Source of the DNA: Clavaria fumosa
Taxonomy: Eukaryota > Basidiomycota > Agaricomycetes > Agaricales > Clavariaceae
DNA: 64,000 bases
Direction of reading: 5' to 3'
NCBI GenBank assembly: GCA_951802425.1
Contig: OX637806.1
Coordinates: 186,001-250,000 of the forward strand
The position numbers were made by a program, and so were the translations under genes. Below the pieces are notes generated by a model. That model was not told where the DNA came from. It saw only the letters and a list, made by a program, of their open reading frames with translations, and searched no databases. Shown here one piece after another: positions 45,403 to 57,800 of this stretch. Position 1 is the stretch's first letter. Each line of letters starts with the position of its first letter.

Positions 45403-45883
45403 CTAGAATGGTGAGATTTGTTGGCCTGATTTCATCTGCACCTGAATCTCACCTTACAAGAATAAGTGTCTCTTTCTAATCGGATGCGCACATCGGGCAA
45501 TCCGGGATCTGTTAATGTCATTGTTACCCTTTAGAGAGCTAGTTAGTTGTCACATGAAGCACAGCAAACAACAAAAGCTTACATTGCTCCCTGTACCTGC
45601 AGAGACACATAGAGTGATTCCATCTGTTTCGTCTGTTTGTCGATGCGATAGGTGGAACAAGGAAGAATTATTGGTGAAGACATTGTCGAAGTGGTGGAGA
45701 TCAAAGCGACTGTCACATCTTGTCACATGATGTTTGATCGATAATAGAATTGGAGTAATATAATTTACAAGGCAATAAGCAAAGATACAGAGGTCTCCAT
45801 GCAGGGAATGGGTTTGCTTACCAGATTCAAGAACCCACTTCGGGCATGGTTGTCGATATCTTCTTTTTGGAGCTCGTCGTATC

Positions 45884-46177
45884 ATGTCTGCAATTCATCA
45901 TGCTGCCAGCTTACCTCACCCTCCCCATCGGGTTCTCATTTGGACTGATAGCCTAGATTCTGCTGCCGGTGCGATGGCAGAGTTGCTTTTGAAACAATTG
46001 GGCGAGTCATCCAACATGGCTCGCCCTTGCATCTCGTTGCAGGATTTGTACTTGCGGGTTCAGTTCCTTCGCACGAGTGCCATCAAAGCCTCAACTCGAA
46101 AACATTATACAACCGGAGCCCGTGATTATGCTATTGTCGTAGCGGATGTCTCACTCGAGTCTGATAAGTGCTATTGA
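45884..46177 (+). pseudogene. Fragment resembling a DIRS-like tyrosine-recombinase retroelement
   Basis: A 97-codon frame contains RVLIWTDSLDSAAGAM, similar to the RNase H part of fungal DIRS-like elements. It is followed by SAIKASTRKHYTTGARDYAI, similar to the N-terminal core-binding part of their tyrosine recombinase. The stretch between these domains is far too short, so it would be an internally deleted remnant. It runs directly into the dispersed repeat at 46131. Identification rests on recalled family motifs. Confidence 0.45.
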
Positions 46178-46650
46178 CCCTCAGCTCCTTCGTCTGTGCT
46201 GCTCTTCTGCTCCTCTCGTGTCACTCAAAGACCAGCACAGGTGAACGGCTCAGCCTTCCGCACCTCAGCTCTTCGAGCTGACCTTCCTTCGCTCCAGATA
46301 CACTTCGTGGCTTCTCCTCACTTTGTTAGCTTGCCACATACATGTATCTGAGTACACATGCACTTCTCTCAGTTTGTCTCTGACTTTGATCTCTTTTTTA
46401 CACCGTGTAGTTTTCGTTAGCTACTCTTCCCCGGCCCCTCTCCTCGCCTTCTCTTTTGTTTCTTTCATCGGCCCACCCACCTCTCCCTTGGGTTGTTCGC
46501 CTTTTCTGCTTTGTTGTTTTCTGTTCATATCTCTAGTTGTACTTCCGTAGCTTGTTTCTCTGCTTGCTTCCCAATTCAAATCCTGTTTGAGAAGGCCCTG
46601 CTGTGGCCTTCTTGGTAGCGCTAACGAGTCAGCCTGAGCAGCAGAGGACT
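46131..46650 (+). repeat. Dispersed 520-bp repeat, copy 2
   Basis: Aligns with 1331-1866 with scattered transitions and small indels. It ends in the GAGTCAGCCTGAGCAGCAGA module, followed by a half palindrome (ACTTCGCCGCTGGTCAC). Confidence 0.75.
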
Positions 46651-47111
46651 TCGCCGCTGGTCACATAGTGACATGTAACACTGACTGGTCTGGTAAGAAA
46701 TTCAAATCTGTGGCCTTTTGTCGTTTTGTTTATCGCTTCACAGAATGGCTTAGGAGTAAGATTCTAGAGAATGTAAAGATCTCAAAAATTATCCGATAGC
46801 ACATCCCCATTGAAAACTCAATAAGCAACGATACAGAAGTCTCCATTCTTAGTCTGGAACCACCCTTCATCTACATTTGACTTGGTTGGTAATGCCAATG
46901 CACTTTGATTTTTGAAAGGGGTGTGACAAGTCACTATGTGACCAGCGTCGAAGTACTTCGCCGCTGGTCACATGGTGACATGTAATGCCAATGGCACATG
47001 ACTTTGAAATATCTCTTTCGTCATTGAAGCAATTGACATCACGTGTTAGAATCGTCATTCTCTTACTTCTACCTACATCTTGCATATTGCCTCGTCACAA
47101 TCCTCGAGTAA
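46651..47111. other. Intergenic region with palindrome P3
   Basis: Non-coding as far as I can see. GTCACTATGTGAC (46930-46942), GAAGTACTTC (46950-46959) and GTCACATGGTGAC (46967-46979) form palindrome P3, about 130 bp upstream of the gene at 47112. Confidence 0.6.
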
Positions 47112-49091
47112 ATGACCAAGTGGACAACCCCTGCTTATGTCGAGCTTCTCAAAGGCAGCCTGGAAGTATATGGGATGGCGGACACCAAGGAATGTGCTAG
47201 TATTGTCAAGGAGATCAAGAGACAAATCCGAGACCTGGCCGAAGCTGCACGGGAACATCCTCCCGATGGCTTAAACCAGGTAAAGCAGAACTTCACACAT
47301 CTGATTCACTTATGTTTTGATGCTCTCCTTTTGCAGAAAATTCGCAACTGGCTGCACAACCATTGCAGGGTAGGGGCAGGAATGGATAACGGTTCTGATT
47401 CTGAGCCAGGTCAAAAGCCAGGCCTCACCATTTGGAAATGCAAAAGGTGGACCTTCCAAGGTGTTGTTGAGCAGCATGAGAAGGAAAAAATCAATGCCCG
47501 CGCAGAAGAGCTCTCAAAGGCTGAGAGAGGCACAATAGACTTCTTATCCGCCTATCATCGAGCCAGGACTCAAGTTTGCCAGGAGTTGTCAACACAAGAG
47601 CAGCTTGAATTTGAAGGCTTGGCTGAGAAGTGGAATACAGAGCCTGTACCATCTAATATTCAAAGAGAGTGAGTGAATCTCTGCACATTATTCATTTGCA
47701 ACTTATGTCGGCTGCTTCCTTTACTGTAAGATTGGCTTCACGAAAGTTTATGCGTAATGCATTGGAGTTTTCCTGGTTGGCCAAAGAGCAGATGGGAGTA
47801 GAGATATTTATGTTGGCTGGTTGGCAAGATGATAAAGGGCAGATCAAGAAGGCAAAGTGAGTGTTTTCCAATGAGATGTTCCACATTCCTGACTAATGTG
47901 TATGTTCTTGAATTTTTCTTAGAGTCCAGACGCCTGGACCCTCCACTGCTGGGTTCAAGGATGTGTTTCAACAGACAGGAGATGTTGTTTGGCAAAAATG
48001 GGATGAGTATTTAGGGGATATGTGGAACAGTAAGTGTGCTCTGCACAATTGTGTGTAAGAAGAACTCTAATCCGAGTCCAGAGGATGCAACAAGGCTGTA
48101 AAATGATGATTGGGATGCTGTGCTTCTCTCCAAGAGAACAGATACAAGTGTCCCATGGGATCTTGCAAAAGACAAGGATGGTTGGCCATTACTACCTCTA
48201 GAGCTGGCACTTCCCTTGGCTCAGCTCAAGGAGATCTTGAGATCATGTTTTACGATTGCATACCATAAGCTTTTTGCAATTGATTATTTCATAAATTGAA
48301 AAAATGTTGTATTTTGTAGGCAAGGAAAGTAACAACAAGAAGGCTGCTGTTCCATGGCTGCAAATATCTGACAACCCAAGTGCTTTTATACAAGCGCAAT
48401 ACATTCCTAAAGGAGTACACCTCTGTGAGCCCTCAAAAATGCAATCAGCAGATGTGAGAAGGCTTTGTGCCTTCCTCCACCATCGACAAACTCTTGGTCA
48501 AAGGGTCCTTGAATTCAAGAATGTTCTACCCACCCATAGGAGAGGGAAGGCATTAAGGGATGCAGACAAGAGTCATACACAAGATACTGATGATGAAGTG
48601 TCAAGGCTGTCTCAAACAGCTAAGCATATCCAGCTTGTCTCTGAAGTGTAAGATCTTTTCTCACTTGAAAATATCATTGGCTAATGTGAGTCAGATCCAG
48701 TTCAGAGAAACCAGTCAATAACAGTGATGGAGAAGACACTGATGATGAAGACCACACTGGTGATGACAAGGACACTACAGATGAAGACAGTGCCAATTAT
48801 GAAGAGGACACTGATGACAATATCGACTATGGCAATTCTAAGGTTGGTGGATCATATGAGATGGCCAATCTAAATATACTGGGGGAGGTGCAGGAGAGGC
48901 AGAGGGATCAACTGCAAGTGGAGAGCGAGGTGGAGAATGATTGTCAAGCTGATCAGCAGTTTGGCTCACTGAAGAAGAGAAGAGCCAGAGATGAAGGGGA
49001 GCCTCATCTTCCATACCGAACACGAAGTAAGAGGAAAGCATCCATGGAGGCAAAGCAGCGGGTGCTCAGACCAAGGGCAAAAAGGCAGTAG
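47112..49091 (+). CDS. Multi-exon protein of unknown function with acidic and basic tail
   Basis: Exons 47112-47279, 47337-47668, 47731-47856 and 47923-48029 join cleanly in frame with GT/AG junctions. Coding resumes about 48100-48290, then 48322-48648 and from about 48695 to the stop at 49091; the boundary near 48100 is not certain. The protein starts MTKWTTPAYVELLKGSLEVY. It has LEFEGLAEKWNTEPVPSNIQ followed by an alpha/beta-like WLAKEQMGVEIFMLAGWQD, then WQKWDEYLGDMW. The C-terminal part is Asp/Glu/Thr-rich (48730-48840) and ends in a basic RTRSKRKASMEAKQRVLRPR stretch, possibly nuclear. It resembles an expanded hypothetical family of agarics often near transposons. I cannot name a function. 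Confidence 0.65.
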
Positions 49092-49680
49092 TTTTTTTTC
49101 TGACAAATGTATATTTATTGATTTCATAGCCCTACAAGTGTGAATAATGCACATTGTAGATTAAGTTTTCATATCCATGCATTTCAGAAAGGACAATCAA
49201 ATAAATCAGTATCCTGAAAAATGGCAATCCAATGTCTTTGAATTAGAACATTCTTCAAATCTATGATATTGAGCCTCACTTTAACAGGTTTCTGTTGTTT
49301 AAAATCTACCCCTTGTCAAACAAATATCACAGGAAATACAAGAGACATCTCAAGGCATGCCTAGTATGTTGGTTCCTTCATATTATTCTCAAATTGACAA
49401 ATATATTAAGAGTAACCATTTGAATCAAGCTCCTGATAACAATGTATTAATATGAGGGGGTGTAAATTAATGGGAGTTGATCAAAGCTGTAAAAATGAAG
49501 ACAAGGGTGTTAGCATGTGCAAAGGTGATTTAAGATATACAAGAAGAGGATAGTGATGCAGTATGCTTGCTGAACAATAACCATTTGGTGAGAGGCAACT
49601 CATTATGACTGAAATAATAATGGTGATTGTTTCCATATGCAGATTGTTCAATACTTGTAGAGAGGGGATATTTGAAGTAA
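49092..49680. other. AT-rich non-coding stretch
   Basis: Downstream of the gene ending at 49091. I see no reading frame with motifs or splice support. Confidence 0.4.
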
Positions 49681-49689
49681 TGTAGACTG

Positions 49690-51050
49690 AAGAATAACCA
49701 TCCAGGCTAAACCCTTTGTAAACGCATCATAATATCAAGCGGTCCAGATGAGTGGGTGGTTCATTGGGGCTAGAAATAAAATAATACAATCATTGTAATC
49801 ATGAAATTTGTTCATGCTATGCAGGTAGAGCATATTTAACAAGGGATTAGGCTTGGAGAATACTGAGCCAAGCCCTTTATGAAGAGGTATTAATATCAAA
49901 TGATCTACTTCCAGAGGTGTCTGCTGTGACTGAGAAAGAAGGCTATGCTGAGTGAGTAAAACCACCTGGGATAACCCCTTGGAAAGGGCATATTCAAATG
50001 AAGAAATCCAGATGGGTGGCTCATTGGGGTTGGAATAATAATAATAGGGTTGCTCAGGATTTATGATTTTGATCTGCAAGGAGAGAATATCTGATATAAA
50101 ATGTAGACCTGAGAATGACCATCTCAGCTGAGCCCTTTTTAAAGGCATATTCATATCAGGTGGTCCAGAAGGGTGAGTGGTTTATTGAGGTGGTGAAGAT
50201 AAGATTATAGGCAATACCATTGCAGCAAGTTGTTTCACATTTAGGATAGTAGTATAGAGTGTGAAATGCAGCTGAATTGACTACCTCAAAAATCATTTTC
50301 TGCTGCTGACAAAATAAGAGCAACAGTGCTACTTACACAGGAATATTGAGCTAGCATATACAAGAGTATTGAGCTTGAATATACAGTCAAGAATATAGAC
50401 TTTGGCCAGGTGTCATATTAGATAAGGGGACATTTGATATAGGGTGTTGGATGCAGAATAATTGTCTGGGCTAAGCTCTTCTTGCTCAGGTACATTAATA
50501 TCTGGTGGTATCAATGTGCCAAGTCAGGTATATTAATATGGTGGTATTAATGTGCCAAGTCCAATAGCTATACAGAGACCTCTGATACAGCTATATTATA
50601 ACATGGACAACATATTTACCACACTTCCATAGCTGCTTCAGTTACAGTTAACCCAGATTTCAAGTGTGACAATGTGTCACAATGTGACTGGCGACGAAGT
50701 ACTTCGCCGCTAGTCACACTGTGACATGTCACACCTAACATTCAATAACTAACAATTTATTGTAGGGTGTCATATTAGATCAGGGGACATTTGATATAGG
50801 ATGTTGGATGCAGAATAATTGTCTGGGCTAAGCTCTTCTTGCTCAGGTACATTGGTATTACTACAGTATCTGGTAATTTAGATGAGTGAGCAGTGCATTA
50901 GGGCTGGAAAATCATAATATGGGTGCTACCAGATGTAAGGTAGTGATATTAGACCTGGAATGCAGGTTGAAGAATATTATTCTGAGCCAAGCCCTACTGA
51001 CCTGGGCCAAGCCTATTTTAAAGGCCCCATGCATATCAAGTCATCTGAAC
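49690..51050. repeat. Diverged, irregular repeat array
   Basis: A motif resembling AGCCCTTT..AAAGGCATATTCATATCA, often followed by GGTCCAGA..GGTGGTTCATTGGGG, recurs near 49700, 49860, 49960, 50120, 50470, 50830 and 50980. A better-conserved 90-bp pair starts GTGTCATATTAGAT at about 50413 and 50768. The unit appears to be 100-170 bp and old. No gene is recognised. Confidence 0.55.
50676..50725. repeat. Dispersed palindrome P4 (GAAGTACTTC core)
   Basis: GTCACAATGTGAC (50676-50688), GAAGTACTTC (50696-50705), GTCACACTGTGAC (50713-50725), with further GTGTGAC and GTCACAC arms outside. It separates the two 90-bp direct repeats of the array at 49690-51050. Confidence 0.8.
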
Positions 51051-52079
51051 CTCTAGTTACCAATTTTGGGTGACCTAAGATCTTGGCCCAGCCTATTACG
51101 TAATATCTCGGCCGATGCTCGGCTGGGCCTATAAGATGGCCACCAGTCAAAATGGGCTGGCCCTATAAGATGGGGTTTGGGTACGCTGAAGGGTGTGTTT
51201 TAAGAAATATCAGATAATCACAAGGAGTATGCCCTGATGGATGGCATATTTGGGGCCTTTTATGATGAATTGTGGAATAACAGATAATGATACTGCCTGC
51301 ATCACTTGCCACATTCAATTACAGATCATAATGGCTCAATTTTATGTCCAAATTTGGAACTGGTGGTGAGGACTTTGAGGGGTTTTCCCGTGATTCCTCT
51401 GAACTGCCCAATAGTTGCAGCAATGCTGAGTGCTGATACAGATCATAAAGTTTTAGCACAAAAGATTTATAATAAACTTACTATGCACTTGGTTGACCGA
51501 CTCCTCTATCAAGTTAAATCTTGGTAGATCAAAGGAATCCATGTAGAACACAAATTGTAGATTGAATGGCAAATGACAGGTTCTGCATGGCTCCAACACT
51601 GCCACCATCACTTTACCACTGCCACCGTCACTTTCAACACTGCCACCGTCACTTTTTGATGCCTGGGTGGGAGCACAGCGGAGCCAATTGGCCATTGTCA
51701 AGCTAACAAGGCTGATGGCTTGGGATCTATCCTGCTATTTTACCAACATACCTGACATTTCAGTACTGGTATTATTGCCAGTAGCACTCCTGGCCTTTGC
51801 TACAGTACATGTGTGTCTCACAGACTCTTGTCATCGTCAAGGAGAGGCTTGTGGAACAGTGGGATTTAAGCACAAGCATTTCGGCTCTCCTCATCTAAGG
51901 CTTGCATCTTCTGAGGAAGAATTGGCAGTTGCCTGTAGGTTCAACCTCCTTCAGTGTGGGGTCAGCGGCAAATTGCTTTCATCAATGTTTATATAACCCC
52001 TTCGTCCCCAAAGCAATTGGGGTCAAGGCAACAGCCAAAGTACAGGCCAAACCTACCAACTGCCATGGAGTCTGCACTT

Positions 52080-52860
52080 GATAATAAGCTTTGAAATCTG
52101 TTTCGCGGACTGGGCAGTGAAAACACAGTCATGTATTAGTAGCAGGGATGGCTCTTGCTTTGCAAGCAACATGATGACATTTCCAAACTCATTTTCTTAT
52201 TGGATGGTTCTTCCACACTTACAAACATTACGAATGCCACATCTCACCTCTCCCAATCCCTATCTCTTTTTTATCAAGCCTTGCATGTAAATTTCTCTTT
52301 TCAACTCTGATTGATCCCAGGCCACAAGGGCTTCGATATAAATGAATGGGCAGGAGTAGCGCAAAAAGGCCAGAAGCTCCCCAATGGGTTCTTCTCCAAC
52401 TCACTGTTGTACCACACAGACAAATGCTCCCAGCTCATGTCATGAAGTCGAAGAAAACTCATTGCCAAAAATCCTTTCACGGGTGCCTTCGGGGAAGCCA
52501 ACACCCTTGACCCACCTTCCACTAAACTAGGCTGAGTCTTCACACAACTCGAAGACCAACCCTGAAATCTTTGGATGGCTAACCCAAGTCTGAACAATGT
52601 AACTACAACCCCCCTATTACACCCACACAGACATCCCATATGAACCAGAATGCCTCTGTGGTGACACCATTCCCATCACTCCACTCATGCACTTTTGAGA
52701 CCACATATTTCATAACTGCAGGACATACAACAAACACCAGCATCTCATAACCGATCCACAGAGACTAATCTCCCAATACTTCTTAGCAGCATAAAGGGAC
52801 TGCTTGCCAGCCAGGTTCCTATGCTAACCCATCCACCAGACCTCCCTGGCAGATCTCTCT
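52080..52860 (+). pseudogene. LINE-type RNase H and C-terminal zinc-knuckle remnant
   Basis: Plus-strand reading across stops gives LLDGSSTLTNITNATSHLSQ, then IPGHKGFDINEWAGVAQKG (52313-52370), the typical P-G-H..N-E-x-A-D signature of RNase H in fungal Tad/L1-like elements. CLCGDTIPITPLMHF and DHIFHNCRTY (about 52655-52730) follow, like the CxC..H..C motif at the end of such ORF2 proteins. Several in-frame stops show it is dead. RT was not recognised upstream; 51060-52080 has no identifiable gene. Confidence 0.6.
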
Positions 52861-52964
52861 GACATGTTTGTATTACCTGAGCCCCCAGACCCACATTAAA
52901 CCAAAGGAAGCCCAATCTGTAAAGACCTCAGCTTTACGATGTAGTAGGCTGTACAGGTGTTGGC

Positions 52965-53711
52965 TGTCACGCCCGTGCCAACCGGAGTATTCTCCGGCCT
53001 TCTCTGGCCTTCTCCGGCGGTCTCTGGACCCCCGATCGCAACTCCGGGCTCTCGGACCTATGTCCAGAGCGCCGGACTTTACTTGCGCGACGTAGCGCAG
53101 GATCAGGAAGTGTGCCTGAAGGGCCACCAACTGATGTCCGCACTAGTTGCTGTTGCCTCGGGCAACCAGGAACTGGTCCTGCCCCGGACCCGTCGCCCGG
53201 ACAATTTGATGGACTCCCAGAAACGCCTGTACATCATAGTTAGTAGTTTAACCTTTGTCCCGATCAGATTCCGTCTCCGTCTCGTAGTCCTGTAGTTTAG
53301 TTTATTTCCTGACTCCCGGACATTACTCTGTAGCTACGAACTGATTCCGTAGTCGTACCGGAGTTATCTCCGTTGCTAGCATCGCCCTGGACTTTTGTAT
53401 AAGTACTCATAGATTACGGCCTTAGTCTAGCCAGTCTGATAATCAACCCCACCTACTTGCACTCTATTCCGCACTGCCTGAAACCCGTCTCCCGACCTCT
53501 CCTGAAATCCGAGACACTGATCCGCAGAGGGCGTCGTTTCAATACGTTCGCCAAGTCTCGTCCGAACCTAAGTCCAACTCCGTCCAAACTCCAGTTTGCT
53601 CCGCCGCACCCGGACCTTGTTACTCTCGCCTGGACTTTATTGTTCCCCACCGGACTTTGTTATTTCCGCCTGGACTTTACTCCGCCCGACCCCCACGACA
53701 TAGACATAACA
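52965..53711 (+). repeat. Family-3 5' LTR
   Basis: TGTCACGCC..CATAACA, 747 bp. TATAAG at 53398-53403 lies 35 bp before AGTCTGATAAT (53433-53443), the predicted mRNA start. I count eight CCGGA and three TCCGG pentamers. Confidence 0.9.
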
Positions 53712-53713
53712 GT

Positions 53714-53724
53714 ATTATCAGACT
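53714..53724 (+). promoter_or_regulatory. Self-complementary primer binding site, family 3
   Basis: ATTATCAGACT, two bases after the 5' LTR, is the exact complement of AGTCTGATAAT at 53433-53443 in the LTR. No tRNA-like TGG is present. This gives a third family with Tf1-like self-priming. Confidence 0.7.
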
Positions 53725-53742
53725 AACCACTCTGCGATCATA

Positions 53743-54875
53743 ATGTCTGAACCTCCCTGACGCAGTGGCCACTTGCGCCCAAGCGCCAAGCCGACGACCC
53801 CTGGTGGGTCCGACCTCGGAGAACCAATTAATCCGACCCCTCCTGGCGAGGGGGACGAACCAACCGTACCCGCTCCACGCGAAACCCGATCCCGATCTCC
53901 TCCGGCTGAACAGCCCGACTCCCCGTTATCCGAACCCGACCCCGAAGCCCCGAACCTCGCGGACACGATCCGCGCCTTGGCCACATCCACCAAGGAACGA
54001 GGCTCCCCGTCTTCCCGCGTCAAGGAACCGGAACCGTTCAACGGTTCCAACTCCAAGAAACTCCGTAGTTTCTTGGTTCAATGCGAATTGAACTTCTGAG
54101 ACCGCCCGAAGACTTTCAGCAAGGACTCGGTAAAGATAAATTTTGCCATCTCCTTCCTGCAGGGAACCGCTCTTGAGTGGTTCGAACCCGCTCTCCTAGG
54201 CGAAGCCCCGGACGCCGACTGGATTTCTGACTGGAATCTATTCGTGCAGGAACTCCGGGATAACTTCGGACTGCACGATCCTGTCGGAGATGCTGAGGCC
54301 GAACTCGACCGCCTCCACATGAAGGACTCCCAGCGGATCACGACGTACAACATCGAGTTTAACCGGATAGCTGCGCGGCTCCGGTGGGACGAAGCCGCAC
54401 TCCGGCACAACTATTACCACAGACTCCCGAACCACCTCAAGGATGAGATTTCCTGAGTCGGGAAACCGACTTCCCTCCCCGTCCTGCGCAAACTCTGCCA
54501 GGACATTGACGCGTGATACTGGGAACGTCAAGGCGAACGTTCCCGTGACGCACCCACCAAGCAAATAACTCCGGACAATCGTCCGGAGGAAACAAACCCG
54601 CCAACAACTCCGGAGCGGCATCGAATGCCTCCGGATCCGCACGAAAGACCGATCCCCCGAAGGATAATAAGATTGGCAAAGACGGAAAGCTAACTCCGGA
54701 GGAACGGAAACGCCGCTTCGACAACAACCTCTGCCTCATTTGCGGAGGAACCGGACATGTTGCGAAGGACTGCCCGAAGTCCCGGAACATGCAGGGCAAG
54801 AAAGCCCGAACCGTCACAACCTCCGACACAGTTCCGGAGGTTAAGGCTGCAGCTGCTCGGGCAAAAAACTCCTGA
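53743..54875 (+). pseudogene. gag: Family-3 gag
   Basis: Starts MSEPP, then TGA at codon 6, followed by a Pro/Glu-rich region. A capsid-like segment follows (VKEPEPFNGSNSKKLRSFLV...ALEWFEPALLG...YYHRLPNHLKDEI) and a CCHC knuckle CLICGGTGHVAKDC. Stops near 53758, 54098, 54454 and 54513 are all TGA at positions where CGA would restore Arg. Apart from these the frame is open to its natural stop at 54873-54875. Confidence 0.85.
54863..54869 (+). promoter_or_regulatory. -1 frameshift heptamer A AAA AAC, family 3
   Basis: Gag codons are GCA AAA AAC TCC TGA. The pol frame (-1) is open from here onward (KKLLSSPSKS...). A AAA AAC is one of the best-known retroviral slippery sites. A gag stop follows two codons later. 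No clear pseudoknot was found by eye. Confidence 0.65.
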
Positions 54876-57800
54876 GCAGCCCTTCGAAGTCCGCACTACC
54901 GGAGGACCGCGCCGCCCCAGCCAGTGCACATTACGAGTTCCGCCTTGGTGCATCTGCCGTTTCCCCTTCGTCCGACTCCTTGTATATAACCCTGTCCACT
55001 CCGAATATAGATCGTTCTCCGTATTTCCGGACCCTGGTTGATTCCGGGTCGTCGCATTGTTTCATAAGTCCTGAGTTCGTCAAGAAACACAAACTCCGGA
55101 CAACTCCGATTTCCCCCATGTCACTCCGCCTTTTCGATGGTTCCTCTACGGACATCGTCAAATCCACACTCACTCTCCCTGTCCAATTCCCTACCGGAGA
55201 ACTTTTCGATATCGAATTCCTGGTAGCCCGAATGGATCCCGCCTGCTCCGCTGTCCTCGGATATAACTGGCTCACCCGCTACAACCCGTTGGTTGACTGG
55301 GTAAGAGGCAGTATCGAATTCCGGACACCGAAGTATTCCCGAACATCAAATCCGACCTCCGACACCCAAACCCCGACTCCGAAAGTGGGAACTACCGTCC
55401 TCACTCCCCCTCCGAAATCACCACCACGGCACCCGGAGATTCGTTTTGTCAATGCAGCTGAATTTTCCAAGATCTCCGAGTCAACGGGATCTCGGACTTT
55501 CATGCTGCACCACTTTGGTGACGAAACATCTGTCCGCTCCATTGCGACCGAACCGGTGGACCTGTCCTCCGTCCCGGAGGAATATCACGACTTCGCTGAT
55601 GTGTTCAGCAAGACGAAAGCGGACACCCTAGCTCCGCATCGACCGTACGACCTCCGGATTAATCTGGAAGAAGGTAAAACTCCGCCCCATGGGCCGATAT
55701 ATTCCCTCTCCCAGACGGAGCTCCGTACACTGCGGGATTTCCTCGATGAACATCTCCGCATCGGATTTATCCGCCCGACTAGCTCTTCCCATGGAGCTCC
55801 TGTTTTATTCGTCCGGAAAAAGGATGGAAGTCTCCGGCTATGCGTGGACTTCCGAGCCCTTAACCGGATCACTTGGAAAGACCGATATCCGATCCCCCTG
55901 ACCCGCGATCTGCTGGACGTAGCCGGAACTGCGAAGGTTTACACCAAGATCGATCTCCGGCACGCCTACCATCTGGTCCGGATCGCGGAAGGCAATGAAT
56001 GGAAAACCGCCTTCCGGACCCGGTATGGTTCGTTCGAATGGTGCGTTATGCCCTTCGGACTTACTAACGCCCCTGCGGCATTTCAACACTTTGTAAATGA
56101 TGTGTTTTCCGACCTCCTGGACAAGTTTATGATCGTCTACCTGGACGACATCCTGGTATACTCCGACAACCTGGAGTCGCACGTACAGCATGTCCGAGAA
56201 GTATTCCGGCGCCTACGCGCCAACGGACTTTTCGCTCACGCAGGAAAATGCTTCTTCCATACTGAACGAGTTGAGTACCTAGGTTTCCTGCTCTCTCCAG
56301 AAGGACTCGCGATGGACCCGGCGAAGGTGAAAGCCATTACGGAATGGCCGGAGCCCCGGAAAGTGAAGGATGTGCAGTCCTTCCTCGGATTCGCCAACTT
56401 CTACCAGAGATTCGTCTTCCAGTACTCCGACATCGTCGTCCCCCTTACTCGACTCACGCGGAAGTCCTCCATCTGGAACTTCAATCCCGACTGCCAGGAA
56501 GCCTTCGACACCCTGAAGACGGCTTTTACCTCGGCCCCGATACTGGCGAACTTCGTCCCCGACGTCCCTATAATTGTGGAAACAGACGCTTCGGACTACG
56601 CAGTCGCCACGATACTCTCCGTGGAATCGCCACCCGGAGAAATTCATCCGGTCGCTTTTCACTCCCGGACACTCCACGACGCGGAGTTGAACTACGACAC
56701 CCACGACAAGGAACTCCTGGCCATATTCGAGGCATTCGGTGAGTGGCGTCACTACCTCGAAGGTTCCGCTATTCCGGTCCACGTCATCACGGACCATAAA
56801 AACCTGGAATACTTCGGAACTACCCGGACTTTGTCTCGGAGACAAGCCCGGTGGTCGGAATTCCTCTCCAGTTTCAACATGGTTATCCGATTCCGCCCCG
56901 GAAAACTTGGAACAAAACCCGACACCCTCACCCGACGATGGGACGTTTACCCCAAAGAGGGAGATAGTGGCTATGCCAGCGTAAATCCGCAAAACATCCG
57001 ACCGATTTTCAACTCCGAACAGCTGGCCACCTCCCTCCGAGCAACTTCCCTCGAAGGACTCGTACTCCGATCCGTCCTTGTCATGGATGAGGAAAAACTC
57101 CGAACCGACATCCGGAACTCGCTCCGTGATGATCCGGTCGCAAGCACACGCCTGGACAAAGTCCTCTCTGGCACTGGAGATAATCCCCGGTGGACTGTAG
57201 ATGCGTCCGGCTTCCTGCGACTGGACGACCGGATATACGTTCCGGACTCCAATGACCTCCGACTCCGTGTCCTACTGTATAGGCACGACCACCCGATTTC
57301 CGGACACTTCGGATAAAACAAGACTCTGGATTTGATCCGAAGGGAGTATATGTGGCCCGGACTTCGCAGTTTTGTCTCGGAGTATTGCAACTCCTGTACT
57401 AACTGCGGCAGATTGAAGACCCGAAGGCACCGGCCTTACGGTCTCCTCCACCAACTCCCGGTCCTGGAATTACCATGGAATTCAATTTCCATGGACTTTA
57501 TCAAACACCTCCCACAATCCGACAGATTTAATTCCATCCTTGTTGTCGTCAACCGCTTTTCCAAGCAAGGAATCTTTACTCCGACCTACGATACGGTTAC
57601 ATCGACGGACCTCGCCGGACTTTTCGTCCAGCATGTTTTCTCCAAGCACGGAGTTCCCTCGCACGTAACCTCCGATCGCGGACCGGAGTTTGTTTCTCAC
57701 TTTTTCTGCTCCCTCGGAAAAGCCCTCGACATGACTCTCCATTTCACGTCCGGACATCACCCGGAAGCAGATGGTCAAACCGAACGGTTGAACCAGACAC

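Noticed and set aside
45550..45885. Minus-strand frame of 111 codons as an upstream exon of the Ulp1-like gene
   Set aside because: No family motif and no convincing splice link to 45402; it is left unannotated.
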